25,320 nt of DNA from JBGPJO01 sp964348535 (GTDB lineage Bacteria; Patescibacteriota; Minisyncoccia; Phycocordibacterales; JAKFXT01), in NCBI GenBank assembly GCA_964348535.1, contig CAYGDB010000006.1:1-25320 (forward strand), read 5' to 3'. Under the pieces are notes generated by a model. That model ran no database searches. It was not told the origin of the DNA and saw only the letters and a list, made by a program, of their open reading frames with translations. The translations under genes were made by a program, and so were the position numbers. The stretch's first letter is position 1, and every line of letters starts with the position of its first letter. Of this stretch, positions 15,788 to 22,799 are shown in pieces.

Positions 15788-15826
15788 AGTTTTTACCTCC
15801 ATTTTTGGTTGTCAAAGGTCAGTATA
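15788..15826 (-). promoter_or_regulatory. Leader and -10 candidate of operon 1
   Basis: Minus-strand TATACT at 15826-15821 is the best -10 candidate; I see no convincing -35. The leader then reads TTTGACAACCAAAAATGGAGG, which closely resembles the end of the leaders of operons 2 and 3 (TTTACAACCCAAAAAGGAGG). This supports a common origin of the three operons. Confidence 0.45.
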
Positions 15827-15934
15827 CCTAACACCTTTTTATCATAGTTAGAAAATAAAATCAAGAGTATGTAAATATGCAGACTATTACTAGAATAAAT
15901 TTAAAAAACTAAAACGATATTTTGATTTCTCCCT

Positions 15935-16085
15935 AAAAGGCAGTTTTTGAACAACTAAGTCTGAAATTGAGCTATAAAAACTCTTTAAAAAATTCATATT
16001 GAAAAAACAAACTAAAAAACAAAAATCCCCAACATCTTTTCCACCGCTTCTTGGCTTATCATACCCTGAATTGTAGCATAAAATT
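15935..16085 (-). repeat. Dispersed repeat, copy A
   Basis: Shares with copies B-D the blocks GAACAACTAAGTCTGAAATTG, AATTCATATTGAAAAA, and the codon block for MISQEAVEKMLGI read on the minus strand from ATG at about 16061, with TACAAT seven bases upstream. The internal stretch GCATGAGCCTAATAGATAGACA is replaced here by a shorter sequence. The small frame ends after 16 residues (MISQEAVEKMLGIFVF). With the operon 1 leader, this fills the 358-bp gene-free gap from 15788 to 16145. Confidence 0.85.
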
Positions 16086-16145
16086 CGCCTAAAAATGACC
16101 AGACGAAAGATTGTCTAAAGAAAATAGTCTGCCTAACCCTGTTGT

Positions 16146-16406
16146 TCAGTTGTATATTGAATGGTCGCCGATTGTGTGCAGTCGCGCTTCCCTGTCAGAA
16201 ATCCACTCAAATATAATGCGATTCTTGTGGTCAATAGACAAACCAAAGAATCCCGAGTATTTCCCATGCAACTTATGCACTTTAAGTCTTCGATGGTTGC
16301 TCCTATTTTTAAATAATTCTATTTTTTTGAATGCAACATCTCGCAATTGAGGCGTGAGTCTTTTCAATGTCCGGAAGAATTCCGACGTGAACCCGACGAT
16401 AATCAT
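16146..16406 (-). CDS. RelE/ParE-superfamily toxin
   Basis: An 86-aa protein with the RelE/ParE fold pattern: N-terminal helix pair (FFRTLKRLTPQLRDVAFKKIELFKN), then RLKVHKLHGKYSGFFGLSIDHKNRIIFEW, the usual beta sheet with conserved basic residues, ending in LHTIGDHSIYN, where GxHxxY is common in the YafQ/RelE group. Such toxins cleave mRNA on the ribosome or poison gyrase; which applies here cannot be told. It starts four bases after the antitoxin stop, so the pair forms an operon. It lies between repeat copies A and B. Confidence 0.85.
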   Translation of the reverse strand: MIIVGFTSEFFRTLKRLTPQLRDVAFKKIELFKNRSNHRRLKVHKLHGKYSGFFGLSIDHKNRIIFEWISDREARLHTIGDHSIYN

Positions 16407-16410
16407 ACCC

Positions 16411-16629
16411 TTAGAATTTTTTTATCAATTCGCGTGGATTGCCATACAGAACCTTTCCTTCTTTAGCTTCCTGTATGGAACGTTGGAGCGACAAAAGCGT
16501 AGTCTCTCCAGCCAGCGCATCTATCCCCAACCGTACGGCGTGTGCCTTATTAGCGGCTTGACCACTCTTAACGAGAGCTTTAATAAATTTCTCCTGTGTT
16601 GGGGTTATAGGAACAGAAATAGTAACCAT
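16411..16629 (-). CDS. Antitoxin of the RelE/ParE-type pair
   Basis: A 72-aa protein directly upstream of the toxin. It opens MVTISVPITPTQEKFIKALVKSGQAANKAHAVRLGIDALA, a beta strand followed by two helices as in ribbon-helix-helix (ParD/RelB-like) repressors. The C-terminal part (LLSLQRSIQEAKEGKVLYGNPRELIKKF) would wrap the toxin. Such antitoxins normally repress their own operon. A TAAAAT box lies just three bases before the ATG, too close for a clear assignment of the transcription start. Confidence 0.78.
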   Translation of the reverse strand: MVTISVPITPTQEKFIKALVKSGQAANKAHAVRLGIDALAGETTLLSLQRSIQEAKEGKVLYGNPRELIKKF

Positions 16630-16684
16630 ATTATTTTATCTTGTTTAATATGAAAATATCATACACTTTTCATTACAAAAGACA

Positions 16685-16845
16685 AGCAGTCAGTCTGAAA
16701 TTGCATGAGCCTAATAGATAGACACTCTTAAAAAAATTCATATTGAAAAATCAGACTGAAAATGAAAAACAGAAATCCCCAACATCTTTTCCACCGCTTC
16801 TTGGCTTATTGGGCTTATCATACCCCGAATTGTAGCATAAAACTC
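16685..16845 (-). repeat. Dispersed repeat, copy B
   Basis: Contains the full internal block TTGCATGAGCCTAATAGATA and the minus-strand mini-frame from about 16821: MISPISQEAVEKMLGI, then a divergent tail ending FSI and TGA. Relative to copies A and C it has a 9-nt in-frame insertion after MIS. TACAAT precedes the ATG by seven bases. It separates the RelE-type pair from hicBA; the rest of the 261-bp gap holds no gene I can see. Confidence 0.85.
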
Positions 16846-16890
16846 TGCAATACATTTATATAGCTTCTTAGAAAAACTTAGAACGCCTCT

Positions 16891-17082
16891 TTATTTAGGG
16901 GGCCAAGGGACACCGAGTTGTTTGCAAATCGCGCGGGCGGTACTCATCAATAAAAAAGTATGCCGTGGAATCGATGTCTGGGTACCGGTGAGAAGATTGC
17001 GGTAAATGGAATGTTTCCCTCCCTCTCGCAGAAGAATACACCCACTCCGCAGAAGATGAGCAATAAGCTTGGTACGCTTCAT
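16891..17082 (-). CDS. hicA: HicA mRNA interferase toxin
   Basis: A 63-aa protein with the HicA double-stranded-RNA-binding-like fold: KRTKLIAHLLRSGCILLREGGKHSIYRN, carrying the catalytic His in GGKHSIY, then LTGTQTSIPRH and a C-terminal ICKQLGVPW. Length is typical. The ATG overlaps the hicB stop by four bases, so translation is coupled. The antitoxin is first in this operon, the reverse of the commonest hicAB order. Confidence 0.9.
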   Translation of the reverse strand: MKRTKLIAHLLRSGCILLREGGKHSIYRNLLTGTQTSIPRHTFLLMSTARAICKQLGVPWPPK

Positions 17083-17330
17083 GCAACCGTATGCGCCGGT
17101 AACGAAATTGTTGAACGCTCTATGTCACCCACCGCATCTTTGAAGGACATGATGCGATTTGTTTCAAGCATAAGTTCAAGGGCATCCTTAACGTTTCTTT
17201 CAGCTTCGGCCTTCGTTTTACCTTCAGATATAACATTCGGCATTTCTTCAATCCATGTTGTATAGCCGCCTCGCACCTTCTGAAAAATCGCCGTAAACGT
17301 ATTTATCTTTTGTGGCTTTTTTGTACTCAT
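17079..17330 (-). CDS. hicB: HicB antitoxin
   Basis: An 83-aa HicB with the partial RNase H-like fold: FTAIFQKVRGGYTTWIEEMPNVISEGKTKAEAERNVKDALELMLE, the standard family core. No clear ribbon-helix-helix or HTH tail follows, so DNA binding may be weak or absent. It neutralises HicA. The promoter is close to consensus (TTGACA, 17 bp, TAAAAT) and ends seven bases before ATG, so the mRNA may be leaderless. Confidence 0.88.
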   Translation of the reverse strand: MSTKKPQKINTFTAIFQKVRGGYTTWIEEMPNVISEGKTKAEAERNVKDALELMLETNRIMSFKDAVGDIERSTISLPAHTVA

Positions 17331-17337
17331 GGTTTGT

Positions 17338-17366
17338 ATTTTATAGGCTATTAACTAGGCTGTCAA
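17338..17366 (-). promoter_or_regulatory. hicBA promoter
   Basis: Minus strand: TTGACA (17366-17361), 17-bp spacer, TAAAAT (17343-17338), then ACAAACC and ATG. The -35 box is formed by the edge of repeat copy C. The ATAAAATACAAA word also precedes the methyltransferase start at 23788 and occurs in the operon 2 leader. Confidence 0.75.
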
Positions 17367-17549
17367 AAACAGTTTCTGAACAACTAAGTCTGAAATTGCA
17401 TGAGCCTAATAGATAGACACTCTTAAAAAAATTCATATTGAAAAAACAGACTGAAAAACGAAAATCCCCAACATTTTTTCCACCCCCTCTTGGCTTATCA
17501 TACCCCGAATTGTAGCATAAAATCCCATTTTTCACTTGGTGAAAAGAAA
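17361..17549 (-). repeat. Dispersed repeat, copy C (longest)
   Basis: Most complete copy: GAACAACTAAGTCTGAAATTG, the GCATGAGCCTAATAGATAGA block, and the mini-frame from ATG 17501 (MISQEGVEKMLGIFVFQSVFSI, TGA at 17433). TACAAT (17514-17509) is seven bases before the ATG. It then continues through the same CCCATTTTTCACTTGGTG palindrome found upstream of the 549-aa gene. The right end of this copy is 40 bp before the operon 2 leader. Confidence 0.88.
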
Positions 17550-17588
17550 TAATCTCCTCCACACCACCGCTCGCTCTGCTCAAATGGC

Positions 17589-17688
17589 GGTCTTGCATAA
17601 AATACAAAGTTATGGTAGAAGAACGGTAGAAGAGATCCTTGTGGATTTCTAAAAACCGTACATTTACAACCCAAAAAGGAGGTGAGTT
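17589..17688 (+). promoter_or_regulatory. Operon 2 promoter/leader, twin of the operon 3 leader
   Basis: The 100 bases before the radical SAM C start match the 100 bases before the AKR start (23636-23537, minus) at 87 positions without gaps, by hand count. A likely promoter is TTGCAT (17593-17598), 17-bp spacer with TGG, then TAGAAG (17616-17621); the twin has TTGCAT-17-TGTTAAAAG. Alternatively TAAAAT at 17598-17603 is the -10, which would make a leaderless mini-frame MVEER from 17612. An ATCC-TTGT-GGAT hairpin and GGAGGTGAGTT ribosome binding site follow. Confidence 0.75.
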
Positions 17689-18912
17689 ATGGAATCCAAG
17701 AAGGAATACTTCACGGTAGCCAATTCGGAACCACGTGTCACGATCAACGGTATGACTACGGGACGAGAATTTTCTGTGCGTGAATATACATTCGGAGTTC
17801 TTGTGCCGGATAGCAATCATCCGCTCTCGTGCGTCAGTGTGTCTAATAGCTCACTGAGCATTGATTTGTGGATTGGATGTTCTTGGCAGTGCAGATACTG
17901 CCACGTTCAAGACACTAATCAAGATCTTGCCGATCAGGGCATGATGCCGAAAAAACCACGACGACGCAATCAGTTTACTGTGGATCAAATCCTCGATGAG
18001 CTGGTCAAGCATCCATTTTTCATCACTGATGAGACAATCATCAGCATCGGAACAGCAAGCACCGAGCCGTTCGCTCCTGCTGTCGTAGACAGTGCGTTCG
18101 AGATTATGGACGGATTCGTCCGGCGCGGTCTGCGGAATCCTTTCTGGATTGTCACTAAAGGTGGCGTTCCTAAAGGGAGAAAACTTGACTTCGCCCGCAT
18201 CTCGAATGCGACGCGCGGCTTGATGCTGTCGCTGTGCTGGGCAGACAATCCTGACACGATTGAGCCAGCGCATAACAACCGCTTTCTCAATGCCGAAGAA
18301 GCCAAGGAAGCAGGAGCCACCATTGCGTGGTACATGCGACCGATCGTTCCTGAGTGGAGCGGTAATCGGGACAGAATTGAGATGATGATGCTGTGGGTGA
18401 AAAAACACTACGGCGAAGTCATCGACATGATCGTTCCGGGCGGTCTGCGCTGGACGGAAGGTATCGAGAACGGACTGGTGGAGATTCATAAGCTCCCCAT
18501 GCCTAACATCCCTCGGGATGACAATGTGAAATCGTTGCCACAGGAGTTGGTGGATTCCATCTTCTCACTGAGCGCCGAACACTTTCCTGGTATCCCCGTC
18601 TATCTCAAGTCGTCATGCGCCCTTACTCGGATGCTCAAGATCCCGAGCATCACTTCGGTGCAGGTTTTCGCACGGCCAGGATGCGAGGCATCTCGCTGTC
18701 CTCTGACCCAACGGAGAATCTGCGCTCAGGGTTCGGCTTACAACATGACGACCGAACGAGCACAGGGTATCTTGGACAACCTCGGGATTCCAGCTCACGT
18801 AGTGAGTTGGGATATCAACCACGGACTTGTTACTCATCCCGAGATGAGCAAGTTCACCTACGCAGTTAGGCAGACTGTATTCAAACATCTGGCAATGGGA
18901 GGTTCTCCATGA
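17689..18912 (+). CDS. Radical SAM enzyme C (spore-photoproduct-lyase-like architecture)
   Basis: The cluster motif CSWQCRYC is at residues 64-71 (C64, C68, C71), preceded by SIDLWIG as in the SplB/Elp3-like group. The barrel continues with IISIGTASTEPFAP, the PFWIVTKGG strand and WYMRPIVPEW. There is no SPASM array. A C-terminal set of cysteines (RPGCEASRCPLTQRRICAQ) could hold one extra cluster or metal. This sets it apart from enzymes A and B, so it probably does different chemistry. 407 aa. Strong ribosome binding site GGAGGTGAGTT before the ATG. First gene of operon 2; its stop overlaps the next start (ATGA). GC-rich compared with neighbouring repeats and TA genes. Confidence 0.87.
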   Translation: MESKKEYFTVANSEPRVTINGMTTGREFSVREYTFGVLVPDSNHPLSCVSVSNSSLSIDLWIGCSWQCRYCHVQDTNQDLADQGMMPKKPRRRNQFTVDQILDELVKHPFFITDETIISIGTASTEPFAPAVVDSAFEIMDGFVRRGLRNPFWIVTKGGVPKGRKLDFARISNATRGLMLSLCWADNPDTIEPAHNNRFLNAEEAKEAGATIAWYMRPIVPEWSGNRDRIEMMMLWVKKHYGEVIDMIVPGGLRWTEGIENGLVEIHKLPMPNIPRDDNVKSLPQELVDSIFSLSAEHFPGIPVYLKSSCALTRMLKIPSITSVQVFARPGCEASRCPLTQRRICAQGSAYNMTTERAQGILDNLGIPAHVVSWDINHGLVTHPEMSKFTYAVRQTVFKHLAMGGSP

Positions 18913-20036
18913 AGACGTATGATGAAATCAGACGCCACTTCGGGACCTTCGGTTTCCAGTGGCAAGACAGCGTTCCAATCGTAAGTGCAAACCCCAAGCT
19001 CCTGTTCAACATCTCTGGCGGTGTTGTGTTCGAGGATGTGATCTCTCATGGAGCAATCCCTGAGAAGACTCGCGTCGTTTCGGTTCAGACATGCCTGCGG
19101 ACAGATGGATGGGAGAAGATCGGTTTATCAGGAAGACATCATCTTGCATTCGACATGCTCGGCCACTTTTCCCTCTATGAGGGCAAGGAGCAAGAGGTGA
19201 AAGAAGCAATGATCGAGAGTGCCTGGCGTTATCTGACAGCGTGTGTGGGTATTAGTCCCACCACGCTGTCGGCAACAGTGCATCCACAAGATGCAACATC
19301 GCAGAAAATCTGGGAAAGGTTGGGTGTCAGGACCGTCAGCAATGACGGGAATGTCACTTTTACCCCGACTAGGAACCGATGCGGTGTTCGTACGGAGATC
19401 GTTTGGAGAAATTCAAACACGAATAAGTCAATTGAGCTTTGGAACCTGGTTTTTACCGGGTTTCTGGGCGAGACGCTTTTCGAGTCTCCTCTGGAGAAGA
19501 TTGCCGCCGATTCAGGAGCGAGCATTGATCGTATCGTCACAGCAGTCGAATGCTGTGGTAGCAATTATGAAAACTCGAACTGGAAAGGCGTGATTGAATC
19601 CTTCACGGAGCGATCCGAGGTAAAGGATCAAGCCATCATGTGCCGCCTCGCCGATCTCGGCAAAGCGGCGATACTACTGATATCAGAAGGGCTTCGACCT
19701 GGAAACAAAGCGGCGGACTACGTCCTTCGGAAACTTATCCGAGAGGCTTTCATCCTCTGCCGACAGACATCCATCCCATTCGATGAGTTTGTCGTGATAT
19801 CAGGAAATCAATGGGCCTCGGCTGATGCGGTGCAGACTGTGTTTGCCGAGGAGGTGTCAAAATTCGAGAAAGGTCTTGAACGTGGGAGAAAGGAATACGC
19901 AAAACTTATCTTTCGCAGGAATGGCCCTCTGACCGGATCAGACATCGAGTATCTAACATCCACATTCGGATTTCCGAAGGCTCTTATCGAGCTTGAGGAA
20001 TCTAAACGGAACAAGGAGGCACGCTATGAAAAATAG
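18909..20036 (+). CDS. AlaRS catalytic-core paralogue 1 (divergent)
   Basis: A 375-aa protein aligning by eye with the aminoacylation half of alanyl-tRNA synthetase and ending where that half ends. TCLRTDGWEKIGLSGRHHLAFDMLGHFSL (60-89) matches motif 2, retaining RHH (76-78) but with Asp for the usual Glu. SIELWNLVFTGFL and ADSGASIDRIV (200-210) match the region through motif 3. GLRPGNKAADYVLRKLIREAF matches the helical tRNA-recognition part (usual: LPSN-GRGYVLRRIIRRA). Motif 1 is poorly conserved and the GPCGPC segment is altered (NRCGVR). Editing, oligomerisation and C-Ala domains are absent. It may activate or transfer an amino acid in the pathway or form a heterodimer with paralogue 2. GGGAGG precedes the ATG, inside the radical SAM gene. 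Confidence 0.8.
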   Translation: MKTYDEIRRHFGTFGFQWQDSVPIVSANPKLLFNISGGVVFEDVISHGAIPEKTRVVSVQTCLRTDGWEKIGLSGRHHLAFDMLGHFSLYEGKEQEVKEAMIESAWRYLTACVGISPTTLSATVHPQDATSQKIWERLGVRTVSNDGNVTFTPTRNRCGVRTEIVWRNSNTNKSIELWNLVFTGFLGETLFESPLEKIAADSGASIDRIVTAVECCGSNYENSNWKGVIESFTERSEVKDQAIMCRLADLGKAAILLISEGLRPGNKAADYVLRKLIREAFILCRQTSIPFDEFVVISGNQWASADAVQTVFAEEVSKFEKGLERGRKEYAKLIFRRNGPLTGSDIEYLTSTFGFPKALIELEESKRNKEARYEK

Positions 20037-20781
20037 TTTAGTCTCCGATCTGTCTCACGTCTTGCGTGAGTTGCATGGCATGAAAGTGCTATTGCACGTT
20101 GGACTGAAGAGGAATTCGGCAAAAGGAAAGATTGATCTTTTGGCGGGCTGTGACGAAGGGAGTATTGAGAAATATTTCCACCTCATCATGGCTTTGCTGA
20201 AGGATCGGTGGCCAACCGGAAACTTCCTTGTGTGCGATGACAGTGTTCGCTTTGATCTGCCGATGGGCTCTGGTGGTGTCGCAGTTTGCGATTCAGCCTT
20301 ACTAGTTAGGCAAGTCGAAGGGTGGATTGAGGGCAGAAATCTGGGTGGTCAACATCGTCCCTGGGCTATCGGATACTGGTTGCCAGAAGCGTTGTGCGGG
20401 GACTTGGCAACTGCCAAAACTTTGTACGATGTTACGGATATCAGTGTCCGGCTTAAGGAGCTGCTTGTTCCCTACCCTGTTTCGCTCTCGAAATCTATCG
20501 CTCTGCTGTGTGCTGACGAGATTAGGCAGAAACTCTCAACGCTTGAGAAATTGCATGAAAACGCAACTATCGAGCGAGAACTATGCCTCTCGGATATCAT
20601 AGCCTCGATAGTTCGGCTCGCGTTCGCGCGTAGCCGAAGGTACTTCCGTGGATTCCGATCGCTTGAACAGCAAGCGAAGCTCCTTGGGTCTTCGAACCTA
20701 CTCATCTATGAACTCGCCCTGAAACTCTCAAAGAGGGAAAGGGTGGTGGATGTAGTGAGTGAAATCAAGAGGTTGCTCTAA
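20026..20781 (+). CDS. Protein with nucleotidyltransferase-like features
   Basis: I chose ATG 20026 (251 aa) because AAGGAGG lies six bases upstream; it overlaps the AlaRS-like gene by 11 bases. The N-terminal region LLHVGLKRNSAKGKIDLLAGC is laid out like the G-S-x-A-x-G...D-D core of Pol-beta-type nucleotidyltransferases, but the canonical GS and paired Asp are not clearly present. The following RFDLPMGSGGVAVCDSALLV, YWLPEALCGDLATAKTLYDVTDIS and LLVPYPVSLSKSIA resemble the helical half of uncharacterised nucleotidyltransferase proteins. It may therefore be a degenerate or unusual NTase that activates or binds a nucleotide or the product. Assignment is weak; it could be a new family. Last gene of operon 2, ending three bases before a terminator stem. 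Confidence 0.6.
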   Translation: MKNSLVSDLSHVLRELHGMKVLLHVGLKRNSAKGKIDLLAGCDEGSIEKYFHLIMALLKDRWPTGNFLVCDDSVRFDLPMGSGGVAVCDSALLVRQVEGWIEGRNLGGQHRPWAIGYWLPEALCGDLATAKTLYDVTDISVRLKELLVPYPVSLSKSIALLCADEIRQKLSTLEKLHENATIERELCLSDIIASIVRLAFARSRRYFRGFRSLEQQAKLLGSSNLLIYELALKLSKRERVVDVVSEIKRLL

Positions 20782-20783
20782 CT

Positions 20784-20816
20784 GGAGGCATACGAAAGTG
20801 TGCCTCCTTTTTTATT
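20784..20816 (+). terminator. Terminator of operon 2
   Basis: Ten-bp stem with one G-U pair, GGAGGCATAC (20784-20793) / GTGTGCCTCC (20798-20807), GAAA tetraloop, then TTTTTTATT. It starts three bases past the stop and its T tract runs over the end of the convergent gene at 20812. Confidence 0.92.
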
Positions 20817-21420
20817 CAATGATAGTTTTCTCCCCATTTTCAATAAGAGCAGCCTGAGAATTGCTCAAACGCTCCACAATGACCCCATACCTTGCTTCAA
20901 AAGCCTTTGTTTCTTCTTCAACTTCTGGAGAATAGTGTGGCAATACAATAAGATTTGTTATCCCGAATCCAATCAAATCTTCCAACCTGACTTCATTTTT
21001 GTCCGCAGCAACCTTTCCGGCAATTTCGATTGACGGACCAACAATGATGCTTCCTGCGCTTACGCCTATGTATACTCCATTTCGTTTAAGAAGACTTTCG
21101 ATTGATGCTTTGAAGTTTGCTTCTCGAGCAAATTTAAGAAGTTTGAAAGTATTGCCTCCGCAAACATAAATAATGTCGTATTCAGCAAAATCCTTATCAG
21201 GTTCGGTTTCTAAGTCTATAAAATCAATACGTAAAAATCCCATTTCACTAAATTGTTTCTTGGCGAGTTGAGCGTATTTATTATTTTCTTTTTCTTCTGC
21301 AGCTGTCGTTACTATAGCCACGGCATGATTTTTATAATCAGAAAATAACCCCTTAAACCTTTCGGCAACTAACTCAGAAGAAAGTCCTGTTGATGTGAGA
21401 AATATAAAACCTTTACTCAT
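20812..21420 (-). CDS. Peptidase E-like (family S51) hydrolase
   Basis: A 202-aa protein of the S51 family (aspartyl dipeptidase/cyanophycinase group). The nucleophile motif GVSAGS is at 119-124 (Ser121), preceded by YVCGGNTFKLL, and a His in VLPHYSPE follows. Peptidase E cleaves Asp-Xaa dipeptides, but several S51 members act on other substrates, so the substrate is open. It is AT-rich like host genes and has its own TTGAAA/TAAAAT promoter six bases before ATG. It sits between operons 2 and 3 on the minus strand; it may be an unrelated bystander or a peptidase for the pathway. Confidence 0.85.
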   Translation of the reverse strand: MSKGFIFLTSTGLSSELVAERFKGLFSDYKNHAVAIVTTAAEEKENNKYAQLAKKQFSEMGFLRIDFIDLETEPDKDFAEYDIIYVCGGNTFKLLKFAREANFKASIESLLKRNGVYIGVSAGSIIVGPSIEIAGKVAADKNEVRLEDLIGFGITNLIVLPHYSPEVEEETKAFEARYGVIVERLSNSQAALIENGEKTIIE

Positions 21421-21426
21421 GGCTTC

Positions 21427-21455
21427 ATTTTACATAATTTTTATAATTTTTTCAA
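21427..21455 (-). promoter_or_regulatory. Peptidase E promoter, leaderless geometry
   Basis: Minus strand: TTGAAA (21455-21450), 17-bp spacer, TAAAAT (21432-21427), GAAGCC, ATG. The -35 box shares two bases with the T tract of the operon 3 terminator. Confidence 0.7.
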
Positions 21456-21495
21456 AAAAAAATGACCCGCCTCGTGGTTTACACAAGACGGGTCA
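21454..21495 (-). terminator. Terminator of operon 3
   Basis: Stem 21463-21476 (TGACCCG...GTG) / 21482-21495 (CAC...CGGGTCA), 14 positions with two mismatches, followed on the minus strand by nine T (21462-21454). It lies 11 bp past the stop of AlaRS paralogue 2. Confidence 0.88.
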
Positions 21496-21506
21496 GTGGT
21501 TATTGA

Positions 21507-22799
21507 TCATTTCTTCGGTCGGCGTGATACATCCCGATGTTCCTCGATGAGTTTGAGAAACTCGGCCTTCGGAAAAGGAATGCCGTGACGAGCACAGAAT
21601 TCCTCCAGAAGGTCTTCGGGAATACCCATGCCGGTTTTCAAAGTGAATGCATGTTGCGCATTCAACTCCTTGGCTGCGACGATCTTGTCGAGATACTTTT
21701 TGCTGCGATGCATCAGCTTTTCGAAGCTATCACGCTCCTCGCTGAGCCAGTGTGCGATAACAGATTTCTGACGAAAGGTCATGTCCTTGTTATCGATCAC
21801 TTCGCTAAGAGAGTCTGCCCATTCTTGAAGAATGGTCAGATTGGTCCCTCGCAAGAAGATGCCGATCATCGCTCGCCGAAGCGCACGACGGAGAAGGTAT
21901 CCCTCCCGAGTATTGCTCGGAATGATGCCCTCACGAATCATCAGAATCGAGGTCTTGATGTGGTCGAGAATGACCCTCGTCCATGCCGTGTCACCAATTC
22001 GCTGATTGATGAGTTGGTAGGACAGGTCGTACTGATCGATCTCGTGGATCGAGGCACGATTTTGTAGGATCATGGCGAAGCGCTCAAGCCCAGCGCCGGT
22101 ATCCACGCACTTCATGGGAAGCGGAGAAAAATTCCCCTGCTCGTCCTTGAAGTATTGCATGAATACTCCAGCGTTCCAGATCTCGATGTGTCGTCCTGGG
22201 ACTAGCACGTCGTCCGTTTCTTTCTCGGCGAATTCTTCGCCTCGATCAAAGAAGACTTCCGTGCAAGGGCCGCATGGGCCACTGGTTCCCGCTGGACCCC
22301 AGAAGTTGTCTATTGGCGGTCGGCCGATGATACGATCTCGTGGCAGGAACTTTTCCCAGATGCGAGCTGATTCCTCGTCGCTTGGCACACCCAGCAGACT
22401 TTCGTCGGCCATGAATACCGTGGCAGAGAGTCGATCAACAGGAATTCCGAATCCTTCGGTGATGAGTTCAAAGGCGAGCTCGATGGCACGCTCCTTGAAG
22501 TAGTCTCCGAAGGACCAGGAGCCCATCATGCGGAAGTTCGTTCCGTGATAGGAATCACCGACGCTTTCGACATCCACGAAACGGATGCAGTCTTGCACGT
22601 TCGTCAGACGTGGATATGGCGGTTTCGCTTGGCCCGTGAAATATGGCTTGAGCGGAGCCATGCCCGAATTGATAAACATGAGGGTCGGATCGTTCTTTGG
22701 AATGATCCCCGATGGCTTGATGAGCTGGTGATCACGCTTGAGGAAATGGCTCAGAAAGGTCTGGCGCACTTCCTCAGTGGTCTTGTATGGTAGTTTCAT
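21507..22799 (-). CDS. AlaRS catalytic-core paralogue 2 with altered motif 2
   Basis: A 430-aa protein corresponding to the N-terminal aminoacylation half of AlaRS. NDPTLMFINSGMAPLKPYF (36-54) is a good motif 1 region. NFWGPAGTSGPCGPCTEVFFDRG (165-187), HIEIWNAGVFMQYF (204-217) and DTGAGLERFAMIL (233-245, motif 3) are close to canonical. IIPSNTREGYLLRRALRRAMIG matches the tRNA-recognition helices. Motif 2 is unusual: GDSYHGTNFRMMGSWSFGDYF (81-101) has Tyr where AlaRS has the ATP-binding Arg and NFR where FFE is usual. Editing and C-terminal domains are absent, so it is not the cell's housekeeping AlaRS. It starts inside the AKR stop (ATGA overlap), with AAGGAGAAGAAGG before ATG. Likely roles are a non-tRNA ligase or alanyl-type transfer in the pathway. 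Confidence 0.85.
   Translation of the reverse strand: MKLPYKTTEEVRQTFLSHFLKRDHQLIKPSGIIPKNDPTLMFINSGMAPLKPYFTGQAKPPYPRLTNVQDCIRFVDVESVGDSYHGTNFRMMGSWSFGDYFKERAIELAFELITEGFGIPVDRLSATVFMADESLLGVPSDEESARIWEKFLPRDRIIGRPPIDNFWGPAGTSGPCGPCTEVFFDRGEEFAEKETDDVLVPGRHIEIWNAGVFMQYFKDEQGNFSPLPMKCVDTGAGLERFAMILQNRASIHEIDQYDLSYQLINQRIGDTAWTRVILDHIKTSILMIREGIIPSNTREGYLLRRALRRAMIGIFLRGTNLTILQEWADSLSEVIDNKDMTFRQKSVIAHWLSEERDSFEKLMHRSKKYLDKIVAAKELNAQHAFTLKTGMGIPEDLLEEFCARHGIPFPKAEFLKLIEEHRDVSRRPKK

Noticed and set aside
15935..17549. Regular spacing of repeats A, B and C as a CRISPR-like array
   Set aside because: Copies are 150-190 bp, about 700 bp apart with genes between them, and no cas gene is present.
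20784..20807. Bidirectional terminator also serving peptidase E
   Set aside because: On the minus strand the hairpin is followed by AGTTAGAGC, not by T residues.
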